Assembly: GCA_016703785.1 (NCBI GenBank) | Contig: JADJBM010000014.1 | Coordinates: 1-64,000, forward strand | Reading direction: 5' to 3' | From: Betaproteobacteria bacterium | GTDB lineage: Bacteria; Pseudomonadota; Gammaproteobacteria; Burkholderiales; Rhodocyclaceae | Length of the DNA: 64,000 nucleotides | Shown here: positions 53,244-62,135 of the stretch, in pieces | Position numbering within the stretch: position 1 is the first letter of the stretch | Layout of the letters: the number at the start of each line of letters is the position of its first letter | Position numbers and translations under genes: made by a program | The notes under the pieces: model-generated | Told to the model about the DNA's origin: nothing | Database searches by the model: none | The model's input: only the letters and a program-made list of their open reading frames with translations

Positions 53244-54224
53244 TTACGACAGTTTTTCCAGGCCCATCGGGGGCCAGTTCTCAAGCTTCATGCCCAACGT
53301 GAGGCCGCGGGAGGCCAGTACTTCCTTGATCTCGTTGAGCGACTTGCGGCCCAGATTCGGCGTTTTCAGCAGTTCCGTCTCGGTGCGCTGGATCAGGTCG
53401 CCAATGTAGTAGATGTTTTCGGCCTTGAGGCAATTGGCCGATCGCACCGTCAGTTCGAGATCATCCACCGGGCGAAGCAGGATCGGGTCGACCTGGCTAG
53501 GACGCGGCGCCTCAACGGCAATCGGCGTACCTTCCAGATCGGCAAAGACGGAGAGTTGCTCCATCAGCACGCGCGCGGCGTAGCGTATGGCCTCTTCCGG
53601 CTCGATTGCACCGTTGGTCTCAATGTCCATGATCAACTTGTCGAGGTCAGTGCGCTGTTCTACTCGGGCGGATTCGACCGTGTAGGCTACGCGGCGGACC
53701 GGACTGAACAGGGCGTCTATGACGATGCGGCCGATGCCCTTGGTCTCGCTGTCGCTGGGACGCGTATTTGCCGGCACATAACCCAGGCCGCTTTCGACCT
53801 TGATCTGCATCTCCAACTTTCCGCCGGGGGCGACATGGGCGATGACGTGATCCGGATTGATAATCTCGACATCGTGGCCAACTTCGATGTCACTGGCGGT
53901 GACAACGCCTTCGCCCGACTTGGAGAGCGAGAGCACGGCCTCGCCGCGCCCATGCAATTTGAGCACGACGCCCTTCAGGTTCAGCATCAAGTCAACGACG
54001 TCCTCGCGCACTCCGTCCAGCGTCGAGTACTCGTGCAGCACGCCTTCGATATTGACCTCGGTCGGCGCCGAGCCCGGCATCGAGGACAGCAGAATGCGGC
54101 GCAGGGCATTGCCGAGCGTGTGGCCGTAGCCGCGCTCGAAAGGCTCCATGACGACGCGGGCATGCACCGGGGAGAGGGTTTGCACATCAATGATGCGCGG
54201 TTTCAGCAGCGAATTCGCTTGCAT
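53244..54224 (-). CDS. rpoA: RNA polymerase alpha subunit
   Basis: 326 residues. The N-terminal dimerisation domain (FERGYGHTLGNALRRILLSSMPG) assembles beta/beta'; the C-terminal domain (VDDLELTVRSANCLKAENIYYIGDLIQRTE) contacts UP elements and activators. Length is normal for betaproteobacteria. Confidence 0.98.
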   Translation of the reverse strand: MQANSLLKPRIIDVQTLSPVHARVVMEPFERGYGHTLGNALRRILLSSMPGSAPTEVNIEGVLHEYSTLDGVREDVVDLMLNLKGVVLKLHGRGEAVLSLSKSGEGVVTASDIEVGHDVEIINPDHVIAHVAPGGKLEMQIKVESGLGYVPANTRPSDSETKGIGRIVIDALFSPVRRVAYTVESARVEQRTDLDKLIMDIETNGAIEPEEAIRYAARVLMEQLSVFADLEGTPIAVEAPRPSQVDPILLRPVDDLELTVRSANCLKAENIYYIGDLIQRTETELLKTPNLGRKSLNEIKEVLASRGLTLGMKLENWPPMGLEKLS

Positions 54225-54264
54225 CTTGTTCCCTTCAGATTCGTTGCGTCAGCAAGACGTCAGA

Positions 54265-54894
54265 TTAGCGCGAATACAATTCGACGACGAGGCTTTCGTT
54301 GATCGTCGCCGGCAGTTCGGTGCGCGCCGGGTAGGCCTTGAATACGCCCTTGCCGGCCTTGGCATCGACATCGATCCACTCCGGAAAGCCACGCGACTCA
54401 GCGGCATCCAGTGCTGCCTTGACGCGCAAATGGCTGCGCGTTTTCTCGGCAAGCTCAACCGTGTCGCCTGGGCGCACGTCGTAGGAGGGGATGTTTACAC
54501 GCTTGCCGTTGACCAGCACGCCGTTGTGGCGAACCAGTTGGCGCGCTTCCGCACGGGAAGCTCCGAACCCCATGCGATAGGCCACGGTGTCCAAGCGGCT
54601 CTCCAGCAACTGGAGCAGGTTTTCGCCTGTCTGTCCTTTGCGGCGGTCGGCTTCTGCGTAGACCTTGCGGAACTGGCGCTCAAGCACGCCGTAGGTTCGA
54701 CGGATTTTCTGCTTTTCGCGCAGTTGAACGCCGTAACCGGACAGGCGCTGACCAGATTTCTGTCCATGCTGGCCGGGCGCATAAGAACGGCGCTCTACAG
54801 CACATTTGTCAGTAAAGCACTTCTCGCCTTTCAGAAAGAGCTTCTCGCCTTCCCGACGGCATTGACGGCATTTAGCATCTAGATTGCGGGCCAC
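54265..54894 (-). CDS. rpsD: Ribosomal protein uS4
   Basis: 209 residues. Zinc-type N-terminus with Cys9, Cys12, Cys26 and Cys31, the S4 RNA-binding domain (LESRLDTVAYRMGFGASRAEARQLVRHNGVLVNGK) and the terminal LVVELYSR. Primary 16S binder; in many bacteria it represses translation of this operon. Confidence 0.98.
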   Translation of the reverse strand: MARNLDAKCRQCRREGEKLFLKGEKCFTDKCAVERRSYAPGQHGQKSGQRLSGYGVQLREKQKIRRTYGVLERQFRKVYAEADRRKGQTGENLLQLLESRLDTVAYRMGFGASRAEARQLVRHNGVLVNGKRVNIPSYDVRPGDTVELAEKTRSHLRVKAALDAAESRGFPEWIDVDAKAGKGVFKAYPARTELPATINESLVVELYSR

Positions 54895-54921
54895 TGTTCA
54901 ACTCCTGATGTTCGCTGGTTC

Positions 54922-55317
54922 TCAGACGCGGCGTTTTTTTGGCGGGCGGCAGCCGTTATGGGGAATCGGCGTGATGTCCGTAATGCTGGTAATCTTCATG
55001 CCGATAGCGTTGAGTGCGCGGACCGCAGATTCCCGGCCCGGGCCGGGACCCGTAATGCGCACTTCCAAGTTTTTCACGCCGCACTCCTGAGCAGCTTTGC
55101 CGGCGTGCTCAGCAGCTACTTGGGCGGCAAACGGCGTGCTCTTGCGCGATCCCTTGAAGCCCGCGCCGCCGGATGTTGCCCATGACAGGGCATTGCCCTG
55201 ACGGTCTGTGATCGTGATGATCGTATTATTGAAGGACGCATGCACGTGGGCGATGCCTTCTGCAACGTTCTTCTTGACCTTCTTGCGCGCCTTGGTGGAG
55301 GCGGATTTTGTAACCAT
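54922..55317 (-). CDS. rpsK: Ribosomal protein uS11
   Basis: 131 residues. GIAHVHASFNNTIITITDRQGNALSWATSGGAGFKGSRKSTPFAAQ and the terminal NGCRPPKKRRV are S11 signatures. 27 bases upstream of rpsD. Confidence 0.98.
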   Translation of the reverse strand: MVTKSASTKARKKVKKNVAEGIAHVHASFNNTIITITDRQGNALSWATSGGAGFKGSRKSTPFAAQVAAEHAGKAAQECGVKNLEVRITGPGPGRESAVRALNAIGMKITSITDITPIPHNGCRPPKKRRV

Positions 55318-55328
55318 CTGTCAGTCCC

Positions 55329-55691
55329 TTACTTCGTCATGCGGATCGCCTTGCGCGGACCCTTGCGCGTGCGAGCGTTGGTGCGGGTGCGCTGACCCCG
55401 GCAGGGTAGCCCCTTGCGATGGCGTACACCGCGGTAGCTGCCCAGATCCATCAGGCGCTTGATGCTCATGGTCACTTCGCGGCGCAGGTCGCCTTCGATC
55501 GTAAATCTGCCGACCTCCTCGCGCAGCTTGTCCATCTGCGAGTCAGTCAGATCCTTGACCTTCGTCGCATGCGCGATGCCGGCGGCGCTGCAGATTTTCT
55601 GCGCGCGCGTACGGCCGATACCGTAGATCGCGGTCAGCGCGATGGAGGTGTGTTGATGGTTGGGTATGTTTACCCCAGCAATGCGGGCCAT
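55329..55691 (-). CDS. rpsM: Ribosomal protein uS13
   Basis: 120 residues. MARIAGVNIPNHQHTSIALTAIYGIGRTRAQKIC start and the basic tail GLPCRGQRTRTNARTRKGPRKA. First gene of the alpha operon; 66 bases separate it from rpmJ. Confidence 0.98.
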   Translation of the reverse strand: MARIAGVNIPNHQHTSIALTAIYGIGRTRAQKICSAAGIAHATKVKDLTDSQMDKLREEVGRFTIEGDLRREVTMSIKRLMDLGSYRGVRHRKGLPCRGQRTRTNARTRKGPRKAIRMTK

Positions 55692-55757
55692 AAGCGTAGA
55701 CCTTTCGTCACCCCGAAAAAGCGAAACCGTTAATTATATTCAAATCGCCCTGCCTGA

Positions 55758-55871
55758 TCAACCTTGGCGCTGCTTATGGCGGGGATCCGTACAAATGATG
55801 CGGACCACGCCCTTGCGGCGGATAACCTTGCAGTTGCGACACAACTTCTTGACCGATGCGAGAACTTTCAT
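55758..55871 (-). CDS. rpmJ: Ribosomal protein bL36
   Basis: 37 residues, read directly from the minus strand: ATG 55871-55869, TGA 55760-55758. MKVLASVKKLCRNCKVIRRK with zinc ligands Cys11, Cys14, Cys27 and His32 marks the zinc-binding (C+) paralogue. It sits between infA and rpsM as in many betaproteobacteria. Confidence 0.95.
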   Translation of the reverse strand: MKVLASVKKLCRNCKVIRRKGVVRIICTDPRHKQRQG

Positions 55872-55893
55872 GTCTTACTCCCGTAATGCTTCG

Positions 55894-56112
55894 TTACTTG
55901 GAGCGGAAGGTGATGCGGCCTTTAGTCAAATCATACGGCGTCAGTTGCACCGTCACCTTGTCGCCCGGCAAGATGCGAATATAGTGCATTCGCATCTTGC
56001 CCGATATAAATGCATGGATCACGTGGCCATTCTCGAGTTTTACCTTGAAGGTCGCATTAGGCAGGTTTTCCTGAACCTCGCCCTGCATCTCGATGAGGTC
56101 TTCCTTGGCCAT
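55894..56112 (-). CDS. infA: Translation initiation factor IF-1
   Basis: 72 residues forming one S1/OB fold: MAKEDLIEMQGEVQENLPNATF, LENGHVIHAFISGKMR and the DLTKGRITFR end. It blocks the ribosomal A site during initiation. Located between secY and rpmJ. Confidence 0.97.
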   Translation of the reverse strand: MAKEDLIEMQGEVQENLPNATFKVKLENGHVIHAFISGKMRMHYIRILPGDKVTVQLTPYDLTKGRITFRSK

Positions 56113-56117
56113 GCGCC

Positions 56118-57443
56118 CTATCTACCGGGGATTCCCGCCCCCTTGAAATTCGCCTTTTTCAACAAACTTTCATATTGGTGCGACATGATATAGGCCTGAA
56201 CCTGCGACATGAAATCCATGGTTACCACGACGATAATCAGGAGGCTAGTGCCACCGAAGTAGAATGGCACATTCCATTTCAGGATGAGAAATTCCGGTAG
56301 CAGGCAGACCAGCGTCACATATATTGCGCCGGCCAATGTGAGGCGCATCAGAATCTTGTCGACGTAGCGGGCCGTCTGGTCGCCTGGGCGGATGCCTGGA
56401 ACAAAGGCGCCACTCTTCTTCAAGTTATCGGCCGTTTCCTTCGAATTGAAGACCAGTGCAGTATAGAAAAAACAGAAGAAGACGATCGCTCCGGCATAGA
56501 GCATGACGTAGATCGGCTGGCCGGGGGACAGTGTTGCCGCAATATCCTTCAGCCAGAACATACCCTCGCCAGAACCAAACCAGCCGGCCACGGTGGCGGG
56601 GAAAAGTATGATCGACGAAGCAAAGATCGGCGGAATGACACCCGACATGTTGAGCTTCAGTGGTAGATGCGAACTCTGCCCACCATAGACCTTATTGCCA
56701 ACCTGGCGCTTAGCGTAATTCACCAATATCTTACGCTGGCCGCGCTCGACAAATACGACAAAGCCAGTCACCAGGAATACCAGGGCAATAATAAAAATTG
56801 CCGTTAGTGCATGCATCGCGCCGGTGCGTACGAGTTCAAGCAAGCCGCCAATGGCGCTAGGTAGACCCGCAATAATACCGGCGAAGATGATGACGGAGAT
56901 CCCGTTGCCTAAGCCGCGCTCGGTGATCTGTTCGCCCATCCACATGAGGAACATGGTTCCGGTCAATAGCGTCGTCACGCAAGTGACGCGAAAGAGAATG
57001 CCCGGATCGGGTACCAACCCAGCTTGGGATTCCATCGCGATGGCAATGCCGAGCCCCTGGACCAGAGCCAGGGCAACTGTGCCGTAGCGGGTATATTGGG
57101 TGATCTTGCGGCGACCGGCCTCGCCTTCCTTTTTCAATGCCTCCAGCGTAGGCACCGCCACCGTCATCAGTTGCATGATGATGGAGGCTGAGATATAGGG
57201 CATGATCCCCAGCGCGAAGATCGTAAACCGTGATAGCGCGCCGCCCGAGAAGAGATTGAAGATTCCGAGAATGCCGCCTTGCTGACCCTGGAACAGTTCG
57301 GCCAGGCGAACTGGATCGATGCCCGGCACAGGGATGTGGGCGCCGATTCGATAGACGATCAGCGCACCGAGCAGGAACAACAGTCGGCGCTTCAGGTCGC
57401 CGAATTTTCCTGTCTTCCCCAGAGTCGCTGTTTCGGTAGCCAA
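56118..57443 (-). CDS. secY: Preprotein translocase subunit SecY
   Basis: 441 residues, ten membrane helices of the SecYEG channel. GLGNGISVIIFAGI, the C5 loop KRQVGNKVYGGQSSHLPLK and ATPTLEALKKEGEAGRRKI-like loops are visible. Overlap-free, five bases upstream of infA. Codon use is less GC-biased than the metabolic genes. Confidence 0.98.
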   Translation of the reverse strand: MATETATLGKTGKFGDLKRRLLFLLGALIVYRIGAHIPVPGIDPVRLAELFQGQQGGILGIFNLFSGGALSRFTIFALGIMPYISASIIMQLMTVAVPTLEALKKEGEAGRRKITQYTRYGTVALALVQGLGIAIAMESQAGLVPDPGILFRVTCVTTLLTGTMFLMWMGEQITERGLGNGISVIIFAGIIAGLPSAIGGLLELVRTGAMHALTAIFIIALVFLVTGFVVFVERGQRKILVNYAKRQVGNKVYGGQSSHLPLKLNMSGVIPPIFASSIILFPATVAGWFGSGEGMFWLKDIAATLSPGQPIYVMLYAGAIVFFCFFYTALVFNSKETADNLKKSGAFVPGIRPGDQTARYVDKILMRLTLAGAIYVTLVCLLPEFLILKWNVPFYFGGTSLLIIVVVTMDFMSQVQAYIMSHQYESLLKKANFKGAGIPGR

Positions 57444-57455
57444 GGTGATTCCCGA

Positions 57456-57893
57456 TTACTCTGCTGCGACACTGCCGCCTGCGGCTTCGATGGCGGACTT
57501 GGCGCCCTTGGTGGCGCCAACGCCTTTCAGAGTAATTTTCTTTGTCAATTTACCCGACAGAATGACCTTGGCGGAAAGCGCATCACCCGACACTACACCG
57601 GATTGCTGGAGCACAAGCAGGTCAACCTCGCCTACCGGCAGTTTTTCCAAGTCGGACAGGCGTACCTCGAAATTGCGCGCGCGCGTCAGCGAAGTAAAGC
57701 CACGTTTGGGGAGGCGGCGTTGCAGTGGCATCTGTCCGCCCTCGAAACCAACTTTGTGGAAACCGCCGGCGCGGGACGTCTGACCTTTGTGACCACGGCC
57801 TGCCGTCTTGCCGAGTCCGCTGCCGATACCGCGCCCTACGCGGCGCTTGGCGTGCTTGGCACCGGCTGCGGGCTTGAGATTGTTCAGTTCCAT
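57456..57893 (-). CDS. rplO: Ribosomal protein uL15
   Basis: 145 residues from ATG 57893 (MELNNLKPAAGAKHAKRRVG). RGIGSGLGKTAGRGHKGQTSRAGG is the L15 signature. Its ATG overlaps the rpmD stop. Confidence 0.97.
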   Translation of the reverse strand: MELNNLKPAAGAKHAKRRVGRGIGSGLGKTAGRGHKGQTSRAGGFHKVGFEGGQMPLQRRLPKRGFTSLTRARNFEVRLSDLEKLPVGEVDLLVLQQSGVVSGDALSAKVILSGKLTKKITLKGVGATKGAKSAIEAAGGSVAAE

Positions 57894-58075
57894 TAGTCCT
57901 CCCACTTCACGAGGTAGGCGACCTTGTTGATCATGCCGCGCACTGCCGGCGTATCCTCAAGCTCGACCGTATGATTACGGCGCTTCAACCCGAGGCCTCG
58001 AACGGTAGCGCGGTGATCCTGCTTGGTGCCCATCAGGCCCTTCACAAGAGTGACTTTGACTTTTTTCTCGGCCAT
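57893..58075 (-). CDS. rpmD: Ribosomal protein uL30
   Basis: 60 residues: VKVTLVKGLMGTKQDHRATVRGLGL and HTVELEDTPAVRGMINKV. Overlaps rplO by one base and follows rpsE by three. Confidence 0.96.
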   Translation of the reverse strand: MAEKKVKVTLVKGLMGTKQDHRATVRGLGLKRRNHTVELEDTPAVRGMINKVAYLVKWED

Positions 58076-58078
58076 GGC

Positions 58079-58603
58079 TTACCCCAGGATATCTTCGACT
58101 GTCTTGCCGCGCTTGGCTGCCACTTCCGACGGGGTGTTCATCTTGGTCAGGCCATCCAGCGTCGCACGCACCACGTTGTACGGATTGGTCGATCCAAGGC
58201 ATTTTGCCAGCACATCGGTTACGCCCATGACCTCGAAGACGGCGCGCATCGGACCGCCGGCAATAATGCCGGTACCCGCCGAGGCAGGCTGCATCAGGAC
58301 GCGCGAAGCGCCGTGCTCACCGATCACCGCATGTTGCAACGTACCGCTCTTGAGGGAAATTTTGACCATCTTGCGGCGTGCCTCTTCCATGGCCTTCTGC
58401 ACGGCGACCGGCACTTCGCGCGACTTGCCCTTGCCCATGCCGATGCCGCCATCGCCGTCTCCAACGACGGTAAGTGCGGCAAAGCCGAGTATACGGCCAC
58501 CCTTCACCACCTTCGTGACGCGATTGATGGAAACCATCTTCTCGCGCAGGCCGTCGTCACGCTCTTCAGATGCCTGCGGTTTTCTCGTCTGCGGTTTTGC
58601 CAT
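58079..58603 (-). CDS. rpsE: Ribosomal protein uS5
   Basis: 174 residues. The double-stranded RNA-binding-like S5 domain (LREKMVSINRVTKVVKGGRILGFAALTVVGDG) and the C-terminal lobe (AGTGIIAGGPMRAVFEVMG, LGSTNPYNVVRATLDGL). Confidence 0.98.
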   Translation of the reverse strand: MAKPQTRKPQASEERDDGLREKMVSINRVTKVVKGGRILGFAALTVVGDGDGGIGMGKGKSREVPVAVQKAMEEARRKMVKISLKSGTLQHAVIGEHGASRVLMQPASAGTGIIAGGPMRAVFEVMGVTDVLAKCLGSTNPYNVVRATLDGLTKMNTPSEVAAKRGKTVEDILG

Positions 58604-58615
58604 TGCTAACCTCGC

Positions 58616-58969
58616 TTAAAACTTGAGTCCGCCTTCACGCGCGGCTTCAGCCAGCGCCTTGATGCGACCGTGATACATGAAACCGGAGCGATCGAACGCT
58701 ACTGTCTCGACGCCTGTAGACTTGGCGCGCTCGGCGATCAGCATGCCGACCAGGGTCGCTGCCTTGACGTTACCGCCGCTGGACGCCTGCTTGCGGACAC
58801 CCTCTTCCAAAGTCGACGCAGACGCAAGCACCTTCGCGCCTGCGCCATCAATGATCTGGGCGTAGATGTGGCTGTTGGAGCGATGCACGCAAAGACGCAC
58901 CACTTTGAGTTCGGCAATCTTGGCTCGGGTTTTACGAGCTCTGCGCAAACGCGCCTGCTTTTTGTCCAT
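58616..58969 (-). CDS. rplR: Ribosomal protein uL18
   Basis: 117 residues. RLCVHRSNSHIYAQIIDG, AATLVGMLIAERAKSTGVETVAFDRSGFMYHGRIKALAEAAREGGL are L18 features; it binds 5S rRNA with L5. Confidence 0.97.
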   Translation of the reverse strand: MDKKQARLRRARKTRAKIAELKVVRLCVHRSNSHIYAQIIDGAGAKVLASASTLEEGVRKQASSGGNVKAATLVGMLIAERAKSTGVETVAFDRSGFMYHGRIKALAEAAREGGLKF

Positions 58970-58980
58970 TGCGGTACCCT

Positions 58981-59514
58981 TTACTTCTTCTTCGTTTCTT
59001 TCAGAACGATGACCTCGTTCGCGTAGCGAACGCCCTTGCCCTTATAAGGCTCCGGCGGACGATAGCCGCGCACTTCGGCCGCCACTTGGCCCACGACCTG
59101 CTTGTCTATCCCCTTGATGAGGATTTCCGTCTGCGATGGCGTCTCCACCTTGATACCGGCAGGCATCTCATGCACTACCGGATGCGAAAAACCGAGCGAC
59201 AAATTTAGCTTTGTACCCTGCGCCTGAGCACGGTAGCCAACGCCGACCAGGGTTAGTTTCTTCTCGAATCCCTTAGTAACGCCCGTCACCATGTTGGCCA
59301 GCAGTGCGCGCATCGTTCCGGAATGGGCACCGCCGTTTTCTGCGCCCGCCACCGATTTGCATTGCAGCTTGTCGCCATCGCGTTCAATGCTCACAGACGG
59401 ATGCATAAATTGCTTGAGCGTGCCAAGAGGTCCCTTGACGCTGATTTCGGCTGCAGACAGCGTGACATCCACGCCTTTAGGCAGTTCTACCGGGTACTTT
59501 GCAATACGTGACAT
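58981..59514 (-). CDS. rplF: Ribosomal protein uL6
   Basis: 177 residues from ATG 59514 (MSRIAKYPVELPKGVDVTL). Two tandem L6 domains; the C-terminal signature PEPYKGKGVRYANE is present. Confidence 0.97.
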   Translation of the reverse strand: MSRIAKYPVELPKGVDVTLSAAEISVKGPLGTLKQFMHPSVSIERDGDKLQCKSVAGAENGGAHSGTMRALLANMVTGVTKGFEKKLTLVGVGYRAQAQGTKLNLSLGFSHPVVHEMPAGIKVETPSQTEILIKGIDKQVVGQVAAEVRGYRPPEPYKGKGVRYANEVIVLKETKKK

Positions 59515-59524
59515 CGCTCTCTCC

Positions 59525-59920
59525 TTACGCCACGATGCACAGCACTTCGCCACCGACATTGGTGGCGCGGGCGCGACGGTCAGTCATGACACCTTTGGGC
59601 GTCGATACGATGGCGATGCCTAGGCCGTTCATCACGCGAGACAGGTCGCCGGAACCTTTGTAGACGCGCAGGCCGGGACGCGAGATCCGTTCGATGCGCT
59701 CGATCACGGGACGGCCGGCATAGTATTTGAGGGCGATGTCCAGTTGCGACTTGCCCTCTACATCACGCATGGCGAAATCGTCGATATAGCCTTCGTCCTT
59801 GAGCACAGCGGCGATAGCCACCTTCAACTTGGAGGAAGGCATGGCAACTGAAGTTTTCTGGGCCATCTGCGCATTGCGTATGCGCGTCAGCATATCGGCG
59901 ACCGGGTCAGTCATACTCAT
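59525..59920 (-). CDS. rpsH: Ribosomal protein uS8
   Basis: 131 residues. MTDPVADMLTRIRNAQM start; GLGIAIVSTPKGVMTDRRARATNVGGEVLCIVA end. S8 binds 16S helix 21 and often represses the spc operon translationally. The two N-terminal Met are alternative starts (59920 or 59914). Confidence 0.97.
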   Translation of the reverse strand: MSMTDPVADMLTRIRNAQMAQKTSVAMPSSKLKVAIAAVLKDEGYIDDFAMRDVEGKSQLDIALKYYAGRPVIERIERISRPGLRVYKGSGDLSRVMNGLGIAIVSTPKGVMTDRRARATNVGGEVLCIVA

Positions 59921-59933
59921 TCTCGATCTCCTC

Positions 59934-60239
59934 TTACCAACTGGCCTTGATCATGCCGGGAACTTCGCCGCGCATTGCCACTTCGCGCAACTTAAGGCGA
60001 CAAAGGCCGAACTTGCGGAAATAGCCGCGCGGGCGGCCGGTCAGTTCGCAGCGGTTGCGCTGGCGCACTGGGCTGGCATTGCGCGGCAGTTGCTGATACT
60101 TTAGGCGCGCGTCCATACGCTCCTCATCGGAGAGCTTGAAATTGTTGATGATGGCGAGCAGTTCTGCGCGCTTGGCGGCGTATTTGGCCACCGTCTTGGC
60201 GCGCTTGGCTTCGCGATTCTTCAGTGCAAGTTTCGCCAT
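59934..60239 (-). CDS. rpsN: Ribosomal protein uS14
   Basis: 101 residues, the long zinc-free form. RNASPVRQRNRCELTGRPRGYFRKFGLCRLKLREVAMRGEVPGMIKASW is the S14 end signature. Confidence 0.97.
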   Translation of the reverse strand: MAKLALKNREAKRAKTVAKYAAKRAELLAIINNFKLSDEERMDARLKYQQLPRNASPVRQRNRCELTGRPRGYFRKFGLCRLKLREVAMRGEVPGMIKASW

Positions 60240-60246
60240 GGTTCCC

Positions 60247-60786
60247 TCAGTTCTTGAAGGGGAATTTGAAGGCGGCGAGAAGCGCTTTGGCTTCTGCGTC
60301 GGTCTTCGCGGTTGTGGTGATGCTGATGTTCATGCCGCGCAGGGCATCAATCTTGTCGTACTCAATTTCCGGAAAGATGATCTGTTCCTTGACGCCCAAG
60401 TTGTAGTTGCCGCGGCCATCGAAAGCCTTGCCCGAGATGCCGCGGAAGTCGCGGATACGAGGCAAAACGATACTGACAAGCCGGTCGAGAAATTCGTACA
60501 TGCGGCCGCCACGCAACGTGACCATGCATCCAATCGGGTAGCCTTCACGGATCTTGAAACCTGCAATCGACTTCTTCGATTTTGTTGTGACGGGTTTCTG
60601 ACCGGCGATCTTGGTCATATCAGCCACTGCGTGCTCAAGCACTTTCTTGTCACCGACCGCTTCACCCACGCCCATGTTGAGCGTGACCTTGGTGATACGG
60701 GGGACTTCCATGATCGACCGGTAGCCGAACTTCTTGGTCAGATCGGCCATCACAGTTTGTTTGTAGTATTCCTGCAGGCGCGCCAT
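60247..60786 (-). CDS. rplE: Ribosomal protein uL5
   Basis: 179 residues. KVTLNMGVGEAVGDKK, KSKKSIAGFKIREGYPIGCMVTLRG and the FPEIEYDKID end. Contacts 5S rRNA and the P-site tRNA. Confidence 0.98.
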   Translation of the reverse strand: MARLQEYYKQTVMADLTKKFGYRSIMEVPRITKVTLNMGVGEAVGDKKVLEHAVADMTKIAGQKPVTTKSKKSIAGFKIREGYPIGCMVTLRGGRMYEFLDRLVSIVLPRIRDFRGISGKAFDGRGNYNLGVKEQIIFPEIEYDKIDALRGMNISITTTAKTDAEAKALLAAFKFPFKN

Positions 60787-60796
60787 AAGCCCTTCC

Positions 60797-61114
60797 TTAC
60801 GCTTCCACGTTTTCGCTATTCGACTTGAACACGCGGACCTTGCGACCGTCGTCCAGTGACTTGAAGCCGACTCGATCGGCCTTCTGCGTGGCCGGATTGA
60901 TCAAAGCCACATTCGATACATGAATAGGCATTTCTTTCTCAAGGATGCCGCCAGGCTGGCCCTTGACGGGGTTGGGCCGCGTATGCCGCTTGACCTTGTT
61001 CACACCTTCAACAAGTACGCGCTGGTCTTCAAAGCGGCGTAATACGGCACCCCGCTTGCCTTTGTCTTTGCCGGCGATAACTATGACGTCATCGCCCTTG
61101 CGAATCTTGTTCAT
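60797..61114 (-). CDS. rplX: Ribosomal protein uL24
   Basis: 105 residues. KOW motif in KIRKGDDVIVIAGKDKGKRGAVLR and GVNKVKRHTRPNPVKGQPGGILEKEMPIHVSNVAL. Confidence 0.97.
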   Translation of the reverse strand: MNKIRKGDDVIVIAGKDKGKRGAVLRRFEDQRVLVEGVNKVKRHTRPNPVKGQPGGILEKEMPIHVSNVALINPATQKADRVGFKSLDDGRKVRVFKSNSENVEA

Positions 61115-61125
61115 GGCCAGAATCC

Positions 61126-61494
61126 TCAGAGAACTTCGGGCGCCAATGAGACGATCTTCATGAAACGCTCGGTGCGCAGTTCGCGCGTCACCGGTCCGAA
61201 GATGCGCGTACCGATCGGCTCCAGCTTATTGTTAAGCAGTACTGCAGCATTGCCATCGAACTTCACGACAGAGCCGTCTGGACGGCGCACGCCCTTGGCT
61301 GTACGCACCACCACAGCGCTATAGACTTCGCCCTTCTTGACGCGACCGCGCGGCGCAGCATCCTTGATGCTCACCTTGATCACATCGCCAATGCCGGCAT
61401 ATCTACGCTTGGAGCCGCCCAGCACCTTGATGCACATGACTGAACGTGCGCCTGTGTTATCGGCGACATTCAGCACCGTCTGCATTTGAATCAT
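61126..61494 (-). CDS. rplN: Ribosomal protein uL14
   Basis: 122 residues. MIQMQTVLNVADNTGARSVMCIKVLGGSKRRYA and AAVLLNNKLEPIGTRIFGPVTRELR. First gene after the unusual 180-bp gap behind rpsQ, so it may also be transcribed from a promoter there. Confidence 0.98.
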   Translation of the reverse strand: MIQMQTVLNVADNTGARSVMCIKVLGGSKRRYAGIGDVIKVSIKDAAPRGRVKKGEVYSAVVVRTAKGVRRPDGSVVKFDGNAAVLLNNKLEPIGTRIFGPVTRELRTERFMKIVSLAPEVL

Positions 61495-61674
61495 TTTTCA
61501 ATCTCCAACTTAATCGCAGCCTGAGCCGCGGTCAGTCTTGGAACCCGTCTGGGTTGGACCTGGCTGGCGAACCGGCCAAGCATAAAACCCGTTCTACACC
61601 CCTTGAGTTGTAGAACGAAGAAAGAGCCGAAGATGATAACATTATTCTTCGGCCGAGTAAACAGCTATTACAAA
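61495..61674 (-). promoter_or_regulatory. Extended rpsQ-rplN spacer with two hairpins
   Basis: The gap is 180 bp, whereas neighbouring genes are 0-66 bp apart. It holds CGTTCTACA/TGTAGAACG (61590-61598, 61609-61617) and GCCGAAGA/TCTTCGGC (61626-61633, 61646-61653). Neither has a strong T-run on the minus strand. It may be an attenuation, processing or internal promoter site between the S10 and spc parts. Confidence 0.6.
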
Positions 61675-61941
61675 TTAAATCAAGCGGGCTTTTTCCACAA
61701 CGCGGGTCACGCGCCAGGCCTTCGACTTGGAGATCGGGGCACACTCCTCAATCTGCACGACATCTCCCGCACCTGCCTCGAACCCCTCGATATGGGCTGC
61801 GTATTTGCGCGAACGAGTAATGATCTTGCCGATCGGATGCTTCACCCTGCGTTCGACCAGTACTGTCACGGTTTTCTGCATTTTGTCGCTCACGACGCGA
61901 CCGGTCAGGGTTCGCCGCACTTTCTGGATTACCTCGTTCAT
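61675..61941 (-). CDS. rpsQ: Ribosomal protein uS17
   Basis: 88 residues. RTLTGRVVSDKMQKTVTVLVERRVKHPIGKII and GDVVQIEECAPISKSKAWRVTRVVEKA. Start overlaps the rpmC stop by four bases. Confidence 0.97.
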   Translation of the reverse strand: MNEVIQKVRRTLTGRVVSDKMQKTVTVLVERRVKHPIGKIITRSRKYAAHIEGFEAGAGDVVQIEECAPISKSKAWRVTRVVEKARLI

Positions 61942-62132
61942 TTTGCAGCCGCCTTTTCACGCAAGAGGGTTTTCACGCGCGCAATGTCCTTGCGCACCTT
62001 GCCGAGCTGACTGGTATTTTGCAATTGCTGAGTGGCCACTTGCATGCGCATGGAGAATTGGGCTTTGCGCAATTCCAGCAATTCCTTGTTCAGATCAGCC
62101 ATGTCCTTGGCCCTAAGTTCTTTCACTTTCAT
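61938..62132 (-). CDS. rpmC: Ribosomal protein uL29
   Basis: 64 residues, two-helix hairpin: MKVKELRAKDMADLNKELLELRKAQFSMRMQVATQQLQNTSQLGKVRKDIARVKTLL. Sits at the peptide exit and contacts trigger factor and SRP. Confidence 0.97.
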   Translation of the reverse strand: MKVKELRAKDMADLNKELLELRKAQFSMRMQVATQQLQNTSQLGKVRKDIARVKTLLREKAAAK

Positions 62133-62135
62133 GGA

